Shown here one piece after another: positions 38,676 to 48,316 of a stretch of 64,000 nt of DNA. Made by a program: the position numbers and the translations under genes. How positions within the stretch are numbered: position 1 is the stretch's first letter; every line of letters begins with the position of its first letter. The DNA lies in contig NZ_JAKUJY010000011.1 of NCBI RefSeq assembly GCF_022664535.1, positions 1-64,000 of the forward strand. Reading direction: 5' to 3'. This stretch comes from Sphingobium trunci. Its GTDB lineage: Bacteria > Pseudomonadota > Alphaproteobacteria > Sphingomonadales > Sphingomonadaceae. The notes under the pieces are model-generated. The model made no database searches. It was not told the DNA's origin and saw nothing but the letters and a program-made list of their open reading frames with translations.

Positions 38676-41295
38676 GGCCGAAGGGCAACGCGTTCTGATC
38701 TGCGCGCCGTTCGGGCGCGATGCGAACAGCGTGGCCGATCTGCTTGCGAATCACGGTCATGACAGCGCCATCTGCGCGAATGTCGCGGCGGTGGCGGATG
38801 CGTTGGGCGAACCCGTCGGCGCCGTCCTGATCACCGAGGAAGCGCTGATCGGCGATCTGTGCCCGCTCAGTGTGGCGCTGGACGCCCAGCCGGGCTGGTC
38901 GGACATCCCCTTCATCCTGCTGAAGGCGCAGCGGTCGACGCGGATGCCGGCGGGCGTGCCGGTGCAGGACCGGCTGCTCGACCTGATGCGCAATATCGTG
39001 GTGCTGGAACGGCCGCTGGGCGTGGCATCGCTCCTCAGCGCCGTTTCCTCCGCCCTTCGCGCACGCCGCAAGCAATTCCAGATGCGCGATCGCCTCCATG
39101 AACTGGCGGCGAGCGAAAGCCGGTTGAGACTGGCCACGACGGCGGCCAATATCGGCACCTGGGACTGGGATCTGACCACAGGCATTCTGAGCTGGGACGA
39201 TCGCTGCAAGGCCATGTTCGGCCTGCCGCCCGATGCCGAGGTGAGTTACGAAGACAGCTTCCTCGCCGGGCTTCATCCCGATGACCGCGAGATGGCGGCC
39301 GACGCCGTCAGCGCCGCGCTCGATCCCTTGGGCAGCGGCCTGTTCGATATCGAATATCGCACGATCGGCCTGGAGGACGGGATCGAGCGCTGGATCGCCG
39401 CGCGCGGCGGCGCCGTATTCGAGAATGGCGAAGCCCGGCGATTTATCGGCACCACCATCGACATTTCCGAGCGCAAGCTTGGCCAGGCCGCGCTCGCCGC
39501 GTCGGAAGCCGCGCTGCGCGAGGAGAGCATGGCGCTGGAAATCCTGAACCGCACCGGGCAACGCGTTGCGGCCGAGCTTGATCTCGACGCGCTGGTGCAG
39601 GCTGTCGTCGACGCAGGCAGGGAGCTGACTTCCGCGGAAATCGGCGCTTTCTTCTACAATCGCATCGACGAGGACGACGAAAGCTATCTGCTCTACAGCC
39701 TGTCGGGTGCCCCGATCGAAGCCTTCAAGGACTTCCCGATGCCGCGGAAGACCGCGCTTTTCAGTCCGACCTTCGCTGGCGAGGGACCGGTCCGGTCCGA
39801 CAATGTGCGGGAAGATCCGCGCTATGGCAGGCACTCCATGCATCATGGCATGCCCAAGGGACATCTGCCCGTCGTCAGCTATCTGGCCGTGCCCGTCATC
39901 TCGCGCAGTGGCGAAGTCATTGGCGGCCTGTTCTTCGGCCATGCCGAGCCGGGCATGTTCGATGCGCGTTCGGAGCGGCTGGCGGTCGGGCTGGCGGCGC
40001 AGGCGGCAACGGCCATCGAAAATGCGCGGCTGATCCAGACCGCCCAGCGCCTCAACCAGACGCTCGAGCAGAAGGTGAAGGAGCGGACGGAGGCTCTGGA
40101 GCAGGAGATGGCAAGCCGGGCGAGCGCCGAAGCGGCGCTGCGGCAGAGCCAGAAGATGGAAGCTGTCGGTCAGTTGACGGGGGGTATCGCCCACGACTTC
40201 AACAATATGCTGACGGGTGTCATTGGCGGCATCGACATCATCAAGCGCCGGATCGCGTCGGGCCGGACGGACGATCTGGATCGCTTCATCGAGGCGGCAT
40301 CGACCTCCGCCCAGCGCGCCGCGGCGCTGACCGCGCGGCTGCTCGCTTTCTCCCGCCGGCAATCGCTCGATGCGAAGGCCACGGATATCAATGCCCTGAC
40401 CCGTTCACTCGAAGACCTGCTGCTGCGGACGATCAACGAGAATATCCGGCTGGAGATCATGCCCTGTCGTGGCGACCCCCATGCCGTGGTGGACGCGCAC
40501 CAACTGGAAAGCGCGATCCTGAACCTGGCGATCAACGCACGGGACGCCATGCCCGACGGCGGCAAGTTGACCGTGAGGGTCGGCACCGCGGACGTCGACG
40601 AGGCGCAGGCGGGCGGCAAGACCGACATGGTGCCGGGCCTTTACGTGATGATATCCGTCGCCGACACGGGCGTCGGCATGTCGGCGGATGTGCTGGAAAA
40701 GGTGTTCGAACCTTTCTTCACCACCAAGCCGATCGGTCAGGGCACGGGCCTGGGCCTGTCGATGGTCTACGGCTTCGCCCGCCAGTCCGGCGGACAGGTG
40801 CGCATTCACAGCAGCCCCGGACAAGGCACCTGCGTCGAGATATTGCTGCCCATGAGTGACGGGGTTCCGGACGGACGGACCGAGGCTCCATCCGTGCTGA
40901 TAGAAGGCCATGGGCAATCGGTGCTGGTCGTCGAGGACGATCCCTCGGTCCGGCTGCTGGTCGGTGAGGTTCTGCAGGAACTGGGCTATGCGGCGGTCGA
41001 GGCCAGCGAAGCGGCGGAAGCCATACCGATCCTTAAAAGCCCCCGCCCGATCGACCTGATGGTGTCCGATGTCGGCCTGCCGGGGATGAACGGGCGCCAG
41101 CTCGCGGAAGTGGCGCGGGAACACCGGCCGCAGCTCCCCATCCTGTTCGTGACCGGCTATGCCGAAAATGCCGCCATTCGCGCCGAATTTCTGGGCACCA
41201 ACATGAGCATGATCACCAAGCCCTTCGCGCTGGACGCGCTGGCCGACAAGATCCACGAGATGATTGGTGGGGGGAAGGAAAATCCTTCCTTGTAG
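38665..41295 (+). CDS. Hybrid histidine kinase with pseudo-receiver, PAS, GAF and receiver domains
   Basis: 876 residues, no membrane spans, so cytosolic. Order: receiver-like domain (about 7-130) lacking the usual phospho-Asp, PAS/PAC (about 150-275), GAF (about 300-450), coiled coil QTLEQKVKERTEALEQE, HisKA with His510 in GGIAHDFNN, HATPase with NLAINARDAMPDGG and GTGLGLSMVYG, and a true receiver with Asp802 in MVSDVGLPGMNG. Coupled to the KaiC-like ATPase by an 11-bp overlap. No DNA-binding output regulator is adjacent. Confidence 0.9.
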   Translation: MASEAEGQRVLICAPFGRDANSVADLLANHGHDSAICANVAAVADALGEPVGAVLITEEALIGDLCPLSVALDAQPGWSDIPFILLKAQRSTRMPAGVPVQDRLLDLMRNIVVLERPLGVASLLSAVSSALRARRKQFQMRDRLHELAASESRLRLATTAANIGTWDWDLTTGILSWDDRCKAMFGLPPDAEVSYEDSFLAGLHPDDREMAADAVSAALDPLGSGLFDIEYRTIGLEDGIERWIAARGGAVFENGEARRFIGTTIDISERKLGQAALAASEAALREESMALEILNRTGQRVAAELDLDALVQAVVDAGRELTSAEIGAFFYNRIDEDDESYLLYSLSGAPIEAFKDFPMPRKTALFSPTFAGEGPVRSDNVREDPRYGRHSMHHGMPKGHLPVVSYLAVPVISRSGEVIGGLFFGHAEPGMFDARSERLAVGLAAQAATAIENARLIQTAQRLNQTLEQKVKERTEALEQEMASRASAEAALRQSQKMEAVGQLTGGIAHDFNNMLTGVIGGIDIIKRRIASGRTDDLDRFIEAASTSAQRAAALTARLLAFSRRQSLDAKATDINALTRSLEDLLLRTINENIRLEIMPCRGDPHAVVDAHQLESAILNLAINARDAMPDGGKLTVRVGTADVDEAQAGGKTDMVPGLYVMISVADTGVGMSADVLEKVFEPFFTTKPIGQGTGLGLSMVYGFARQSGGQVRIHSSPGQGTCVEILLPMSDGVPDGRTEAPSVLIEGHGQSVLVVEDDPSVRLLVGEVLQELGYAAVEASEAAEAIPILKSPRPIDLMVSDVGLPGMNGRQLAEVAREHRPQLPILFVTGYAENAAIRAEFLGTNMSMITKPFALDALADKIHEMIGGGKENPSL

Positions 41296-41361
41296 GACAG
41301 GGATCGGGCGGTCCGGCGGCGACGCTGCCGGTTCCCGGGGACCCATGATGAAGCCCGGGTT

Positions 41362-42519
41362 TCAGGCCCAGGCCTGCCGGTAAAGGGCCTCGATCGTGGC
41401 GGCGTCGGGAATGCGCGGATTGTTGCCAGGCGAGCCGGATGCCAGCGCCTGTTCGGCCATCAGCGGCAGCAGCGCCTGCCAGCGCGCCTCATCGATGCCA
41501 TAGCTCTTCGGGGTGGGCACGGACAGGTCGCGATTGATGTCGCGCAGTCCCTCGATCAGCCTCCCCACGGCGGACTGATCGCCCTCGCCCGGCTCCGCCA
41601 CCCCCATGGCGCGGGCGCAATCGGCATAGCGGGGGAGCGCGGCGGGCGCCGACCAGGCGGTCACGACCGGGAGCAGCATCGCATTGGACAGACCGTGGGC
41701 GACGTGAAAATGGGCGCCGATCGGGCGGCTCATGCCATGGACAAGCGCGACGGACGCGTTGGAAAAGGCGATCCCTGCCTGAAGCGATCCGGCCATCATC
41801 GCCTCACGCGCGATGCGATCTCCCGGATCGTCGCACGCCCTTCGCAAATGCGGCCAGATGGCACGCATCGCGGCAATCGCCATACCGTCCGAAAAGGGGT
41901 TGGCACGTTGCGACACATAGGCTTCGATGGCGTGGGTCAGTGCATCGATCCCGGTGTCGGCGGTGAGCCGGGCAGGCTTGCTCAGGGTCAGCTCATAATC
42001 GACGATCGCCAGCACCGGCAGATAGGCGAGACCGGCGCACAGCATCTTCTCGTCATTAGCCTCATCGGTGATGATCGTGAATCGCGTCGCTTCCGATCCC
42101 GTACCGGCCGTCGTTGGGATCGCGACGATCGGAAGGCCCGGCCTGTTCTCCTCATGCGGCGCCTTGAGCGCGCGCATCGGTCCGCCATGCGTCGCGAGCA
42201 CGGCCGCCGCCTTGGCCGTATCGATCGAACTGCCGCCGCCGAAACCAATGACGCAGTCATGATCGCCCGCCGTCACGAAGGCGACCGCCGCATCCACCGA
42301 AGCGACGGTCGGGTCGGAAATCACATCGGAATAAGCGCGAGCAGCGATGCCCGCGCCGGACAATATCGATCGCAGCCGTTCGAGCGCGCCGTTACCCGCG
42401 AGAAATCCGTCCGTCAGGATGGCGGGAGCCGACAGACCCAGTTGCATCAGCGCTGCGGGAAGCTCCTCGATGGCCCCGGCGCCGATACGCATAGCCCGCG
42501 GCAGGAATATCGCCGACAT
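41362..42519 (-). CDS. Iron-containing alcohol dehydrogenase
   Basis: 385-residue group III (Fe-type) dehydrogenase. NAD(P) binding by GFGGGSSIDTAKAAAVLAT near 93-111, IPTTAGTGSEAT near 137-148, and metal ligands in TGIDALTHAIEAY and ALVHGMSRPIGAHFHVAHG. It oxidises or reduces small alcohols/aldehydes or maleylacetate-like substrates; the specific reaction cannot be set. Monocistronic, convergent with the hybrid kinase gene. Confidence 0.92.
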   Translation of the reverse strand: MSAIFLPRAMRIGAGAIEELPAALMQLGLSAPAILTDGFLAGNGALERLRSILSGAGIAARAYSDVISDPTVASVDAAVAFVTAGDHDCVIGFGGGSSIDTAKAAAVLATHGGPMRALKAPHEENRPGLPIVAIPTTAGTGSEATRFTIITDEANDEKMLCAGLAYLPVLAIVDYELTLSKPARLTADTGIDALTHAIEAYVSQRANPFSDGMAIAAMRAIWPHLRRACDDPGDRIAREAMMAGSLQAGIAFSNASVALVHGMSRPIGAHFHVAHGLSNAMLLPVVTAWSAPAALPRYADCARAMGVAEPGEGDQSAVGRLIEGLRDINRDLSVPTPKSYGIDEARWQALLPLMAEQALASGSPGNNPRIPDAATIEALYRQAWA

Positions 42520-42652
42520 CGATTCGCTCCTCTCATTGCGGGCCCTGGTTTCCGTCCAGCCGCTTCATCATGATCATCTGCCCATCCTGCTGCACCGGCC
42601 CAAAGCCTTGCGCAAGCCCCGTCGCAGGGCGAAATCATGGCGGCGGCGGCGC

Positions 42653-43051
42653 TCAGTTGTTCTTCTTGCTTTGGCCCGGAGTGGCGCCGGATTGTCCGGG
42701 CGGGGCGCTACCATTGGCAGGTGTAGCGCCGGATTGACCTGGGGTGGTGCCATTCTGGCCGGGTGCATTGCCCGAATTGCCGGGAGAAGTGGGTGAGGAA
42801 CCACTCCCGCCCGCGGCCGATGAACCGCTGCTCGGGCCCGAAGAGGAGGAGGAACCTGGCGTGGCGCTGCCCGAATAGCTTGCGAAAAGCGCGGCGCTGT
42901 CGTCCATGGCATTGCTGATCGATTGGCCCAGCGCCCAGGCACCGATCACAACCGATCCGATCAGCAGGCCAAGCAGAAGCGCATATTCAGCCGCCGCAAC
43001 GCCCGAACGGTCCGCTGCCAGTCTGGCGATCAATCCTGTCCCTCGCCCCAT
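42653..43051 (-). CDS. Flp-family type IVb pilin with long low-complexity tail
   Basis: 132 residues. The N-terminal part ADRSGVAAAEYALLLGLLI at about 12-30 is the Flp/Fap pilin signature: a G/A-A processing region, then the hydrophobic helix with the conserved Glu-Tyr pair. From residue 62 on the chain is almost only Ser, Gly, Pro, Thr, Ala, Asn and Gln with near-repeats such as PGQSGATP, ending in KKNN. Ordinary Flp pilins are 50-70 residues, so the tail is an addition. No tad/cpa pilus genes are nearby. Confidence 0.75.
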   Translation of the reverse strand: MGRGTGLIARLAADRSGVAAAEYALLLGLLIGSVVIGAWALGQSISNAMDDSAALFASYSGSATPGSSSSSGPSSGSSAAGGSGSSPTSPGNSGNAPGQNGTTPGQSGATPANGSAPPGQSGATPGQSKKNN

Positions 43052-43157
43052 GGACTTTCCCCCTGTCCGCCTGCGACGGAGAGAAATGTGCGCTTTCCCA
43101 TGGAAGATGTAAAATCAATTAACCCTAGCCGTAGCATCCCATCATGCCATCCAGTCA

Positions 43158-43173
43158 GACCGGCGTGCCGGTC
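43158..43173. promoter_or_regulatory. Palindrome GACCGGC-GT-GCCGGTC
   Basis: Perfect 7-bp arms with 2-bp centre in the 274-bp divergent gap 43052-43325 between the pilin and GH31 genes, which otherwise shows no gene. Candidate operator for the GH31/GH1 operon, 153 bp before its start. Confidence 0.4.
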
Positions 43174-43325
43174 GGTTTCAGGCCGTAATCGGCAGTCATC
43201 TACGACTATTCGCTCACTGGTGCACGGCCGCGCAAACGGCAAGATCGCGCGCATGACACTGCTGGGTGGCGGGCCCACCGTCCGCACCGGCAACATAGGC
43301 CTCGTCTGTGCAAGGAAGAACAGGG

Positions 43326-45644
43326 ATGATCGCAAAGAGCTTCATAGGGATCGCGCTGGGGGCATCCTACCTCGCAAGCCCGGCGCTGGCGGCGCCGATG
43401 GCGCTGCTCGACCGTCATGGCAGCCGGGTCGCGATCGAACCCTATGCCCCCAATATCGTGCGCGTCACCATCGCGCTCGACGCTGCGCTGGCAGACGCGC
43501 CGCCGGGGGACGGCCCTGATGCGAAGGCGGACGCGACGGGCTGGACCCACCGCACGGATGCGGGCGGGGACATATTCGCCTCCCCTGCCCTGTCGCTGAC
43601 CGTCGATGCCAAGCCATGGCCGAAGGCACCCACCCAGATGGAGCGCTATTTCGCGTCCTCGCTGCCGCCGGTCAGCCTCTCCGTTCGCGACGGCGACGGC
43701 AATATGCTGATGAAGATGACCGGCTGGGAAATGGCGCCGGTGACGGTGAATGGCGAAAAGACCTTCAAGGTCGGCGCCAGTTTCGCGTCTCCGGCGGACG
43801 AACATTATTATGGGCTGGGTCAGAATCAGGAGGGCCATCTGGATCTGCGCGGCAGGCAGATCGACTGCCAGCATCATTATGACGCGCCTGCGGGCGAGAC
43901 GGTCTGCGTGCCCTTCATGGTGACGAACAAGGGCTATGGCATCGTCTGGGACAATCCAGCCCGCACGCTTGTCTGGCCCGGCTTGCACGGCATGACCCGC
44001 TGGCAAAGCCAGGTGGGGGAGCGCGTCTCCTTCTTCCTCATCGCCGGCAAGACCACGGACGAGCTTTATGCGGGCTATGCGAAACTCACCGGGCAAACGC
44101 CGCTGCCGCCCAAGGCGGGTTTCGGCCTGATCCAGAGCAAGGCCCGCTATGAGAGCGAGAAGGAACTGCTCGACATTGCGCAGGGCTATCGCCAGCGGGG
44201 TCTGCCGCTCGATGTGATGGTGCTCGACTGGTTCTACTGGACCCGGATGGGTCAGCTCGACATCGACCGCACCTATTTCCCCGATCCCAAGGGGATGAAC
44301 GACAGGCTGAAATCGATGGGGATGCGATCGATCATCAGCGTCTGGCCGCGCTTCGAGCGGGAATCGCGCTATTTCGACATGCTGGCGGCTAAGGGCTGGT
44401 TCCTGCACGACAAGGAAGGAAACCCGATCGACGGTCTGCCGATGCGGTTCGACCGCGCCGGCGCGCTGATCGACAGCACCAACCCGGAGGCGCGCGAGTG
44501 GTTCTGGGGCAAGATCCGCGACAATATCGCCTCTCAGGGCTTCGACTGGTTCTGGCTGGACGAAACCGAGCCGGACCTGATCCCCGACGGTTATTTCTAT
44601 GCCAGGGGATCGGGCGACCGTTATCACAACCTCTTCCCGTTGCTGCATACAGGCGGCGTGGCCGAAGGGTCGGAGCGCGACCGGCCCGGTTTCCGCAACA
44701 TGATCCTTGCCCGTGCGGCCTATCTGGGATCGCAGCGCTATGGCGGCCTGTTCTGGTCGTCGGACGTGCACTCGACCTGGGAAGCGCTGCGGCGGCAGGT
44801 GCCGACCGGTCTCAATTTCACCGCTTCGGGCCTGGCCTATTGGGGCAGCGACGTTGGTGGCTGGCAATGGCCGAAAGGTCCGAAGGCAGAGCGTCCGGTC
44901 CTGGTCGATCCGGCGGGCGCGACGGCGATGGGGGCGGACTATACCGATTATCCCGAACTGTTCGTGCGCTGGTTCCAATATAGCGTGTTCACCCCGACGC
45001 TGCGCATCCACGGTCAGCGGCCGGGGACGGCACTGTGGGAATATGGGAAGGCGGCGGAGCCGATCCTGGCCGACTGGCTGCGGCTGCGCTATGCGCTGAT
45101 CCCCTATATCTATGCATTGGGACGGCAGACATATGATAGCGGCGCGCCCTTCATGCGGGCGCTTTTCATGGATTTCCCGAACGATCCAAAGGTCGCGGAC
45201 ATCGGCGACCAATATATGTTCGGCCCCGCCTTCCTCGTCGCGCCGGTGACGGAGCAGGGCCAGACGAAACGCAACGTCTATCTGCCCGCCGGGACGGCCT
45301 GGTATGATTATTGGACCAATCAGCGCCATGAAGGCGGCCAGACGATCGAGATCGATGCGCCGATCGCCCGCATGCCACTGTTCGTGAAGGCCGGATCGAT
45401 CGTCCCCGTCGGCATGCAGGTGAAAAGCACTGCCGAGAAACAGCCGCTGGAAAGCATCCGCGTCTATCCTGGTGCCGATGCGCACTTCACCCTCTATGAC
45501 GATGATGGCACCACCAATGCCTATCGCAAGGGCGGGACCAAGGCGGAGCTGATCTGGAACGACAAGGCCAGGACGCTGACGAGCAGGACCAGGCTGCCCA
45601 CCGGACAGGCGATTACCGGGCTGGTGCAGATCGTCGGCCAATAG
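43326..45644 (+). CDS. Exported GH31 alpha-xylosidase
   Basis: 772 residues from ATG 43326 (AAGGAAG upstream; the longer GTG frame is not needed). Signal peptide IAKSFIGIALGASYLASPALA. N-terminal beta-sandwich, then the barrel with VMVLDWFYWTRMGQLDIDRTYFPDPKGM, nucleophile Asp412 in WLDETEPD, and acid/base Asp480 in WSSDVHSTW. The WFYW and ETEPD forms are those of the alpha-xylosidase branch. It removes alpha-linked xylose from xyloglucan oligomers or isoprimeverose. Forms an operon with GH1, 12 bp apart. Confidence 0.92.
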   Translation: MIAKSFIGIALGASYLASPALAAPMALLDRHGSRVAIEPYAPNIVRVTIALDAALADAPPGDGPDAKADATGWTHRTDAGGDIFASPALSLTVDAKPWPKAPTQMERYFASSLPPVSLSVRDGDGNMLMKMTGWEMAPVTVNGEKTFKVGASFASPADEHYYGLGQNQEGHLDLRGRQIDCQHHYDAPAGETVCVPFMVTNKGYGIVWDNPARTLVWPGLHGMTRWQSQVGERVSFFLIAGKTTDELYAGYAKLTGQTPLPPKAGFGLIQSKARYESEKELLDIAQGYRQRGLPLDVMVLDWFYWTRMGQLDIDRTYFPDPKGMNDRLKSMGMRSIISVWPRFERESRYFDMLAAKGWFLHDKEGNPIDGLPMRFDRAGALIDSTNPEAREWFWGKIRDNIASQGFDWFWLDETEPDLIPDGYFYARGSGDRYHNLFPLLHTGGVAEGSERDRPGFRNMILARAAYLGSQRYGGLFWSSDVHSTWEALRRQVPTGLNFTASGLAYWGSDVGGWQWPKGPKAERPVLVDPAGATAMGADYTDYPELFVRWFQYSVFTPTLRIHGQRPGTALWEYGKAAEPILADWLRLRYALIPYIYALGRQTYDSGAPFMRALFMDFPNDPKVADIGDQYMFGPAFLVAPVTEQGQTKRNVYLPAGTAWYDYWTNQRHEGGQTIEIDAPIARMPLFVKAGSIVPVGMQVKSTAEKQPLESIRVYPGADAHFTLYDDDGTTNAYRKGGTKAELIWNDKARTLTSRTRLPTGQAITGLVQIVGQ

Positions 45645-45656
45645 GGAGAAGAGGAA

Positions 45657-47123
45657 ATGACGGGTATCAACCGCCGCGAACTGGGTCTGGGCCTGGGTAC
45701 CGCCGCACTGGGCGCCGCCGCGCTGGGGGCCACGACGCCTCCAGTCCCTGTCCTTGCGGAAACGGGACAGGGCGCCACGCCGGACGCCCTCTCCTTCCCG
45801 CCCGGCTTCCTCTGGGGCTGCGCCACCGCCGCCTACCAGATCGAGGGCGGGGTCAAGGAGGATGGCCGCGGCCTTACCAACTGGGACGTTTTCTCCCACA
45901 TGCCGGGCAAGGTCGCCAATGGCGATACCGGCGATGTCGCCTGCGACAGCTATCATCGCTACCCGGAGGACATCGCGCTCCTCAAGGCGCTGGGCGTCAA
46001 GGCCTATCGTTTCTCGATCGCCTGGTCGCGCATCTTTCCCGACGGCAAGGGCAAGCCCAACCCCAAGGGCGTCGATTATTACAACCGGCTGGTCGACGGC
46101 CTGCTTGCTGCCGGGATCGCGCCACACGCCACCCTGTTCCACTGGGACTTGCCGAACGCGCTGCCGGGCGGCTGGCAGAACCGGGACACCGCCTATGCCT
46201 TTGCCGACTATGCCGGATATATGGCGGGCCGCCTCAGCGATCGGGTCCGGCATTTCATGACGGTCAACGAGCTGCGCTGTTTCACCGACCTGAGCTACAT
46301 GACCGGCGGCAAGGCGCCGGGCCTCAGACTGCCGATGGGTCAGGTGAACCAGATTCGCCACCATGGCGTGCTGGCCCATGGGCTGGGCGTCCAGGCGGTG
46401 CGCGCCCATGCGAGGGCTGGGACTTTGGTGGGCCTGGCCGACAATCCCAGCCTCTATGTCCCCGCGATCGAGACCGCCGAACATGTCGAGGCGGTCCGGA
46501 AGGCGGTGCGCGAGGAAAATGCCATGTTCCTCACCGCGATCATGGAGGGCCGATATCTGGATTCCTATCTGACCGCGCAAGGCAAGGACGCACCGACGGT
46601 CAGGCCAGGCGACATGAAGGCGATCGGCAGCCCGATCGATTTCCTGTCGGTCAATGTCTACACCGGCAACATGGTGCGGGCCGATGCCGCCGCGCCTTCG
46701 GGCTACAGCATATTGCCGCATCCGGGACAGGCGCCGCGCATGCCCTCTCCCTGGCTCTATGTCACGCCCGAAGTAATCTATTGGGGCATTCGCGCCATCA
46801 GCGAGAACTGGCAGCCCAAGGCGCTCTACATCTCCGAAAATGGCTGTTCGGCCGATGACAGGCAAGCGGTGGACGGCAAGGTTTATGACACGGATCGGGT
46901 CATGTTCCTGCGCAACTATATCGGCCATCTGCAGCGCGCCACCCGCGAAGGTCTGCCGGTGAAGGGCTATTTCGTCTGGAGCCTGATGGACAATTTCGAG
47001 TGGGAGGACGGCTATACCAAGCTGTTCGGCATCCACCATGTCGACTTCAGGACCGGCCGCCGCACGCCCAAACTGAGCGCCGACTGGTATCGCGAGCTGG
47101 TGCGCACCAACCGGCTGGTATGA
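45657..47123 (+). CDS. Exported GH1 beta-glucosidase
   Basis: 488 residues. N-terminal INRRELGLGLGTAALGAAALGA is a twin-arginine-type signal. GH1 barrel: FLWGCATAAYQIEGG, HWDLPNALPGGW, acid/base Glu205 in MTVNELRCF, nucleophile Glu394 in YISENGCS, and DNFEWEDGYTKLFGI. The family normally has NEP where this protein has NEL, a small departure next to the acid/base. With the GH31 alpha-xylosidase it would convert isoprimeverose-type units to glucose and xylose. Confidence 0.93.
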   Translation: MTGINRRELGLGLGTAALGAAALGATTPPVPVLAETGQGATPDALSFPPGFLWGCATAAYQIEGGVKEDGRGLTNWDVFSHMPGKVANGDTGDVACDSYHRYPEDIALLKALGVKAYRFSIAWSRIFPDGKGKPNPKGVDYYNRLVDGLLAAGIAPHATLFHWDLPNALPGGWQNRDTAYAFADYAGYMAGRLSDRVRHFMTVNELRCFTDLSYMTGGKAPGLRLPMGQVNQIRHHGVLAHGLGVQAVRAHARAGTLVGLADNPSLYVPAIETAEHVEAVRKAVREENAMFLTAIMEGRYLDSYLTAQGKDAPTVRPGDMKAIGSPIDFLSVNVYTGNMVRADAAAPSGYSILPHPGQAPRMPSPWLYVTPEVIYWGIRAISENWQPKALYISENGCSADDRQAVDGKVYDTDRVMFLRNYIGHLQRATREGLPVKGYFVWSLMDNFEWEDGYTKLFGIHHVDFRTGRRTPKLSADWYRELVRTNRLV

Positions 47124-47203
47124 AGCGATTTTCGGTCGGATTTTGCCGCGAAGAGGGGTATAAGGGGGACTGACCCGGGGGGATGCTGGCCGGGAGGTGG
47201 ACG

Positions 47204-48019
47204 ATGAAATCGGTCCTGCTGCACATCCATGAAGACCATGGCGCGGAAAGCCGGTTGCAGGCGGCCTGCGATCTTGCGCGGTCGTCGGGCGCGCATATCC
47301 ATTGCGTGCAGGTCACCGCCGCGCCCGATTTCGTGGTCGCCGATGTCTATGGCGGCGCGTCCATGGCCCCGGCGATGATGGCGGAGCTTTACGATATCGA
47401 CGAAAAGGCGCGCAGGCGGGTGGAGGAGCGGCTGCGCCGCGAGGATGTGAGCTGGGACTGGCGCCATGTCGAGGGCGACGTCATCCATGGGCTGCTGTCC
47501 GCCTCCACCCTGACGGACGGGATGATCGTCACCCTGCCGTCGGGGCAGCGCAGGCAATTGGGCGATCCGCTGCATCTGGCCGCCGATCTGGCGCTGGGCG
47601 GGCGGGTTCCGGTGCTGGCCATTCCGCAGGAGGCCCGCGCCTTTGCCGTGACCGGGCGGGCGGTGGTCGCATGGGAAGGATCGCAGGAGGCTTCGGCGGC
47701 GCTGCGCCTTGCCACGCCGTTGCTCAGGCTGACGGAAGAGGTGCATGTGGTGACGGTGGAGGAAGCCGGGAAATATCCCTTCCCCGCCACCGACGCGCCG
47801 GAATATCTCGCCCGCCACGGCATCAAGTCGCAGCTCCACATCTGGCCGCAGGACGGCCGCACCGTCGAGGCGGCGTTGCAGGCGGCGATCGGGGTGTTGA
47901 AGCCCGACTGGATGGTGATGGGCGCCTTTGGCCACAGCCGGTTGCGCGAACTGGTGTTCGGCGGCGTGACGCGGACGATGCTGCGCGCCGTGCACGTGCC
48001 GCTGTTGCTGGCGCACTGA
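47204..48019 (+). CDS. Tandem universal stress protein
   Basis: 271 residues built from two UspA folds, about 1-140 and 150-271. The second ends in VMGAFGHSRLRELVFGGVTRTMLRAVHVPLLLAH, which carries the G-2x-G-9x-G(S/T) ATP-binding pattern; the first domain lacks it. ATG 47204 is chosen for its GGAGGTGG. Stand-alone gene 80 bp after GH1, possibly read through from it. Role in stress survival by family only. Confidence 0.85.
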   Translation: MKSVLLHIHEDHGAESRLQAACDLARSSGAHIHCVQVTAAPDFVVADVYGGASMAPAMMAELYDIDEKARRRVEERLRREDVSWDWRHVEGDVIHGLLSASTLTDGMIVTLPSGQRRQLGDPLHLAADLALGGRVPVLAIPQEARAFAVTGRAVVAWEGSQEASAALRLATPLLRLTEEVHVVTVEEAGKYPFPATDAPEYLARHGIKSQLHIWPQDGRTVEAALQAAIGVLKPDWMVMGAFGHSRLRELVFGGVTRTMLRAVHVPLLLAH

Positions 48020-48192
48020 GCACGGCATCCGCGTGACATAGATGACACGATGGAGGGGTGTGGAAAGGCGGATTCCGGGGCGATTTCCCATGGGGATTGA
48101 TGGTGAAGGCGGTGCAGAAATACGGATGAAGATGGCGACTATGCGCGGCTTGCGATCCTTCTCGCGGCGACAGTTGCGCGCTTCACCCGCGT
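48020..48192. other. Intergenic, no gene seen
   Basis: 173 bp after the stress protein. The minus-strand frame here may contain further degraded remains of the PIN toxin gene but shows no readable family motif. Confidence 0.3.
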
Positions 48193-48313
48193 TCAAGCGG
48201 GAGCGGACGTGAGCGTGAATCGCCGGTCAAGCCACGCTTCAAGCAGCAGTGCCGGAATGCCCTGGCGAGATGATTCCGCTCAACAGTTCATTGGTATCGA
48301 GAATGACGCGCAC
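48193..48313 (-). pseudogene. Frameshifted, truncated PIN-domain toxin (COG1569 type)
   Basis: From GTG 48313 the minus strand reads VRVILDTNELLSGIISPG, the N-terminus of PIN-family toxins with the first metal Asp, and hits a stop at about codon 25. After a one-base shift near CCAGGGC the other frame continues the family pattern as GIPALLLEAWLDRRFTLTS before a stop at 48193-48195. The rest of the RNase domain is gone. The start lies three bases after the antitoxin-like stop, the normal operon order. Confidence 0.7.
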
Positions 48314-48316
48314 GGA

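Noticed and set aside
42720..42850. Possible tandem DNA repeat or CRISPR-like pattern
   Set aside because: The repeats are short, imperfect and in frame; they encode the low-complexity pilin tail.
43206..47039. 1277-codon minus-strand open frame
   Set aside because: Antisense to GH31 and GH1, both with intact active sites; composition is that of a shadow frame.
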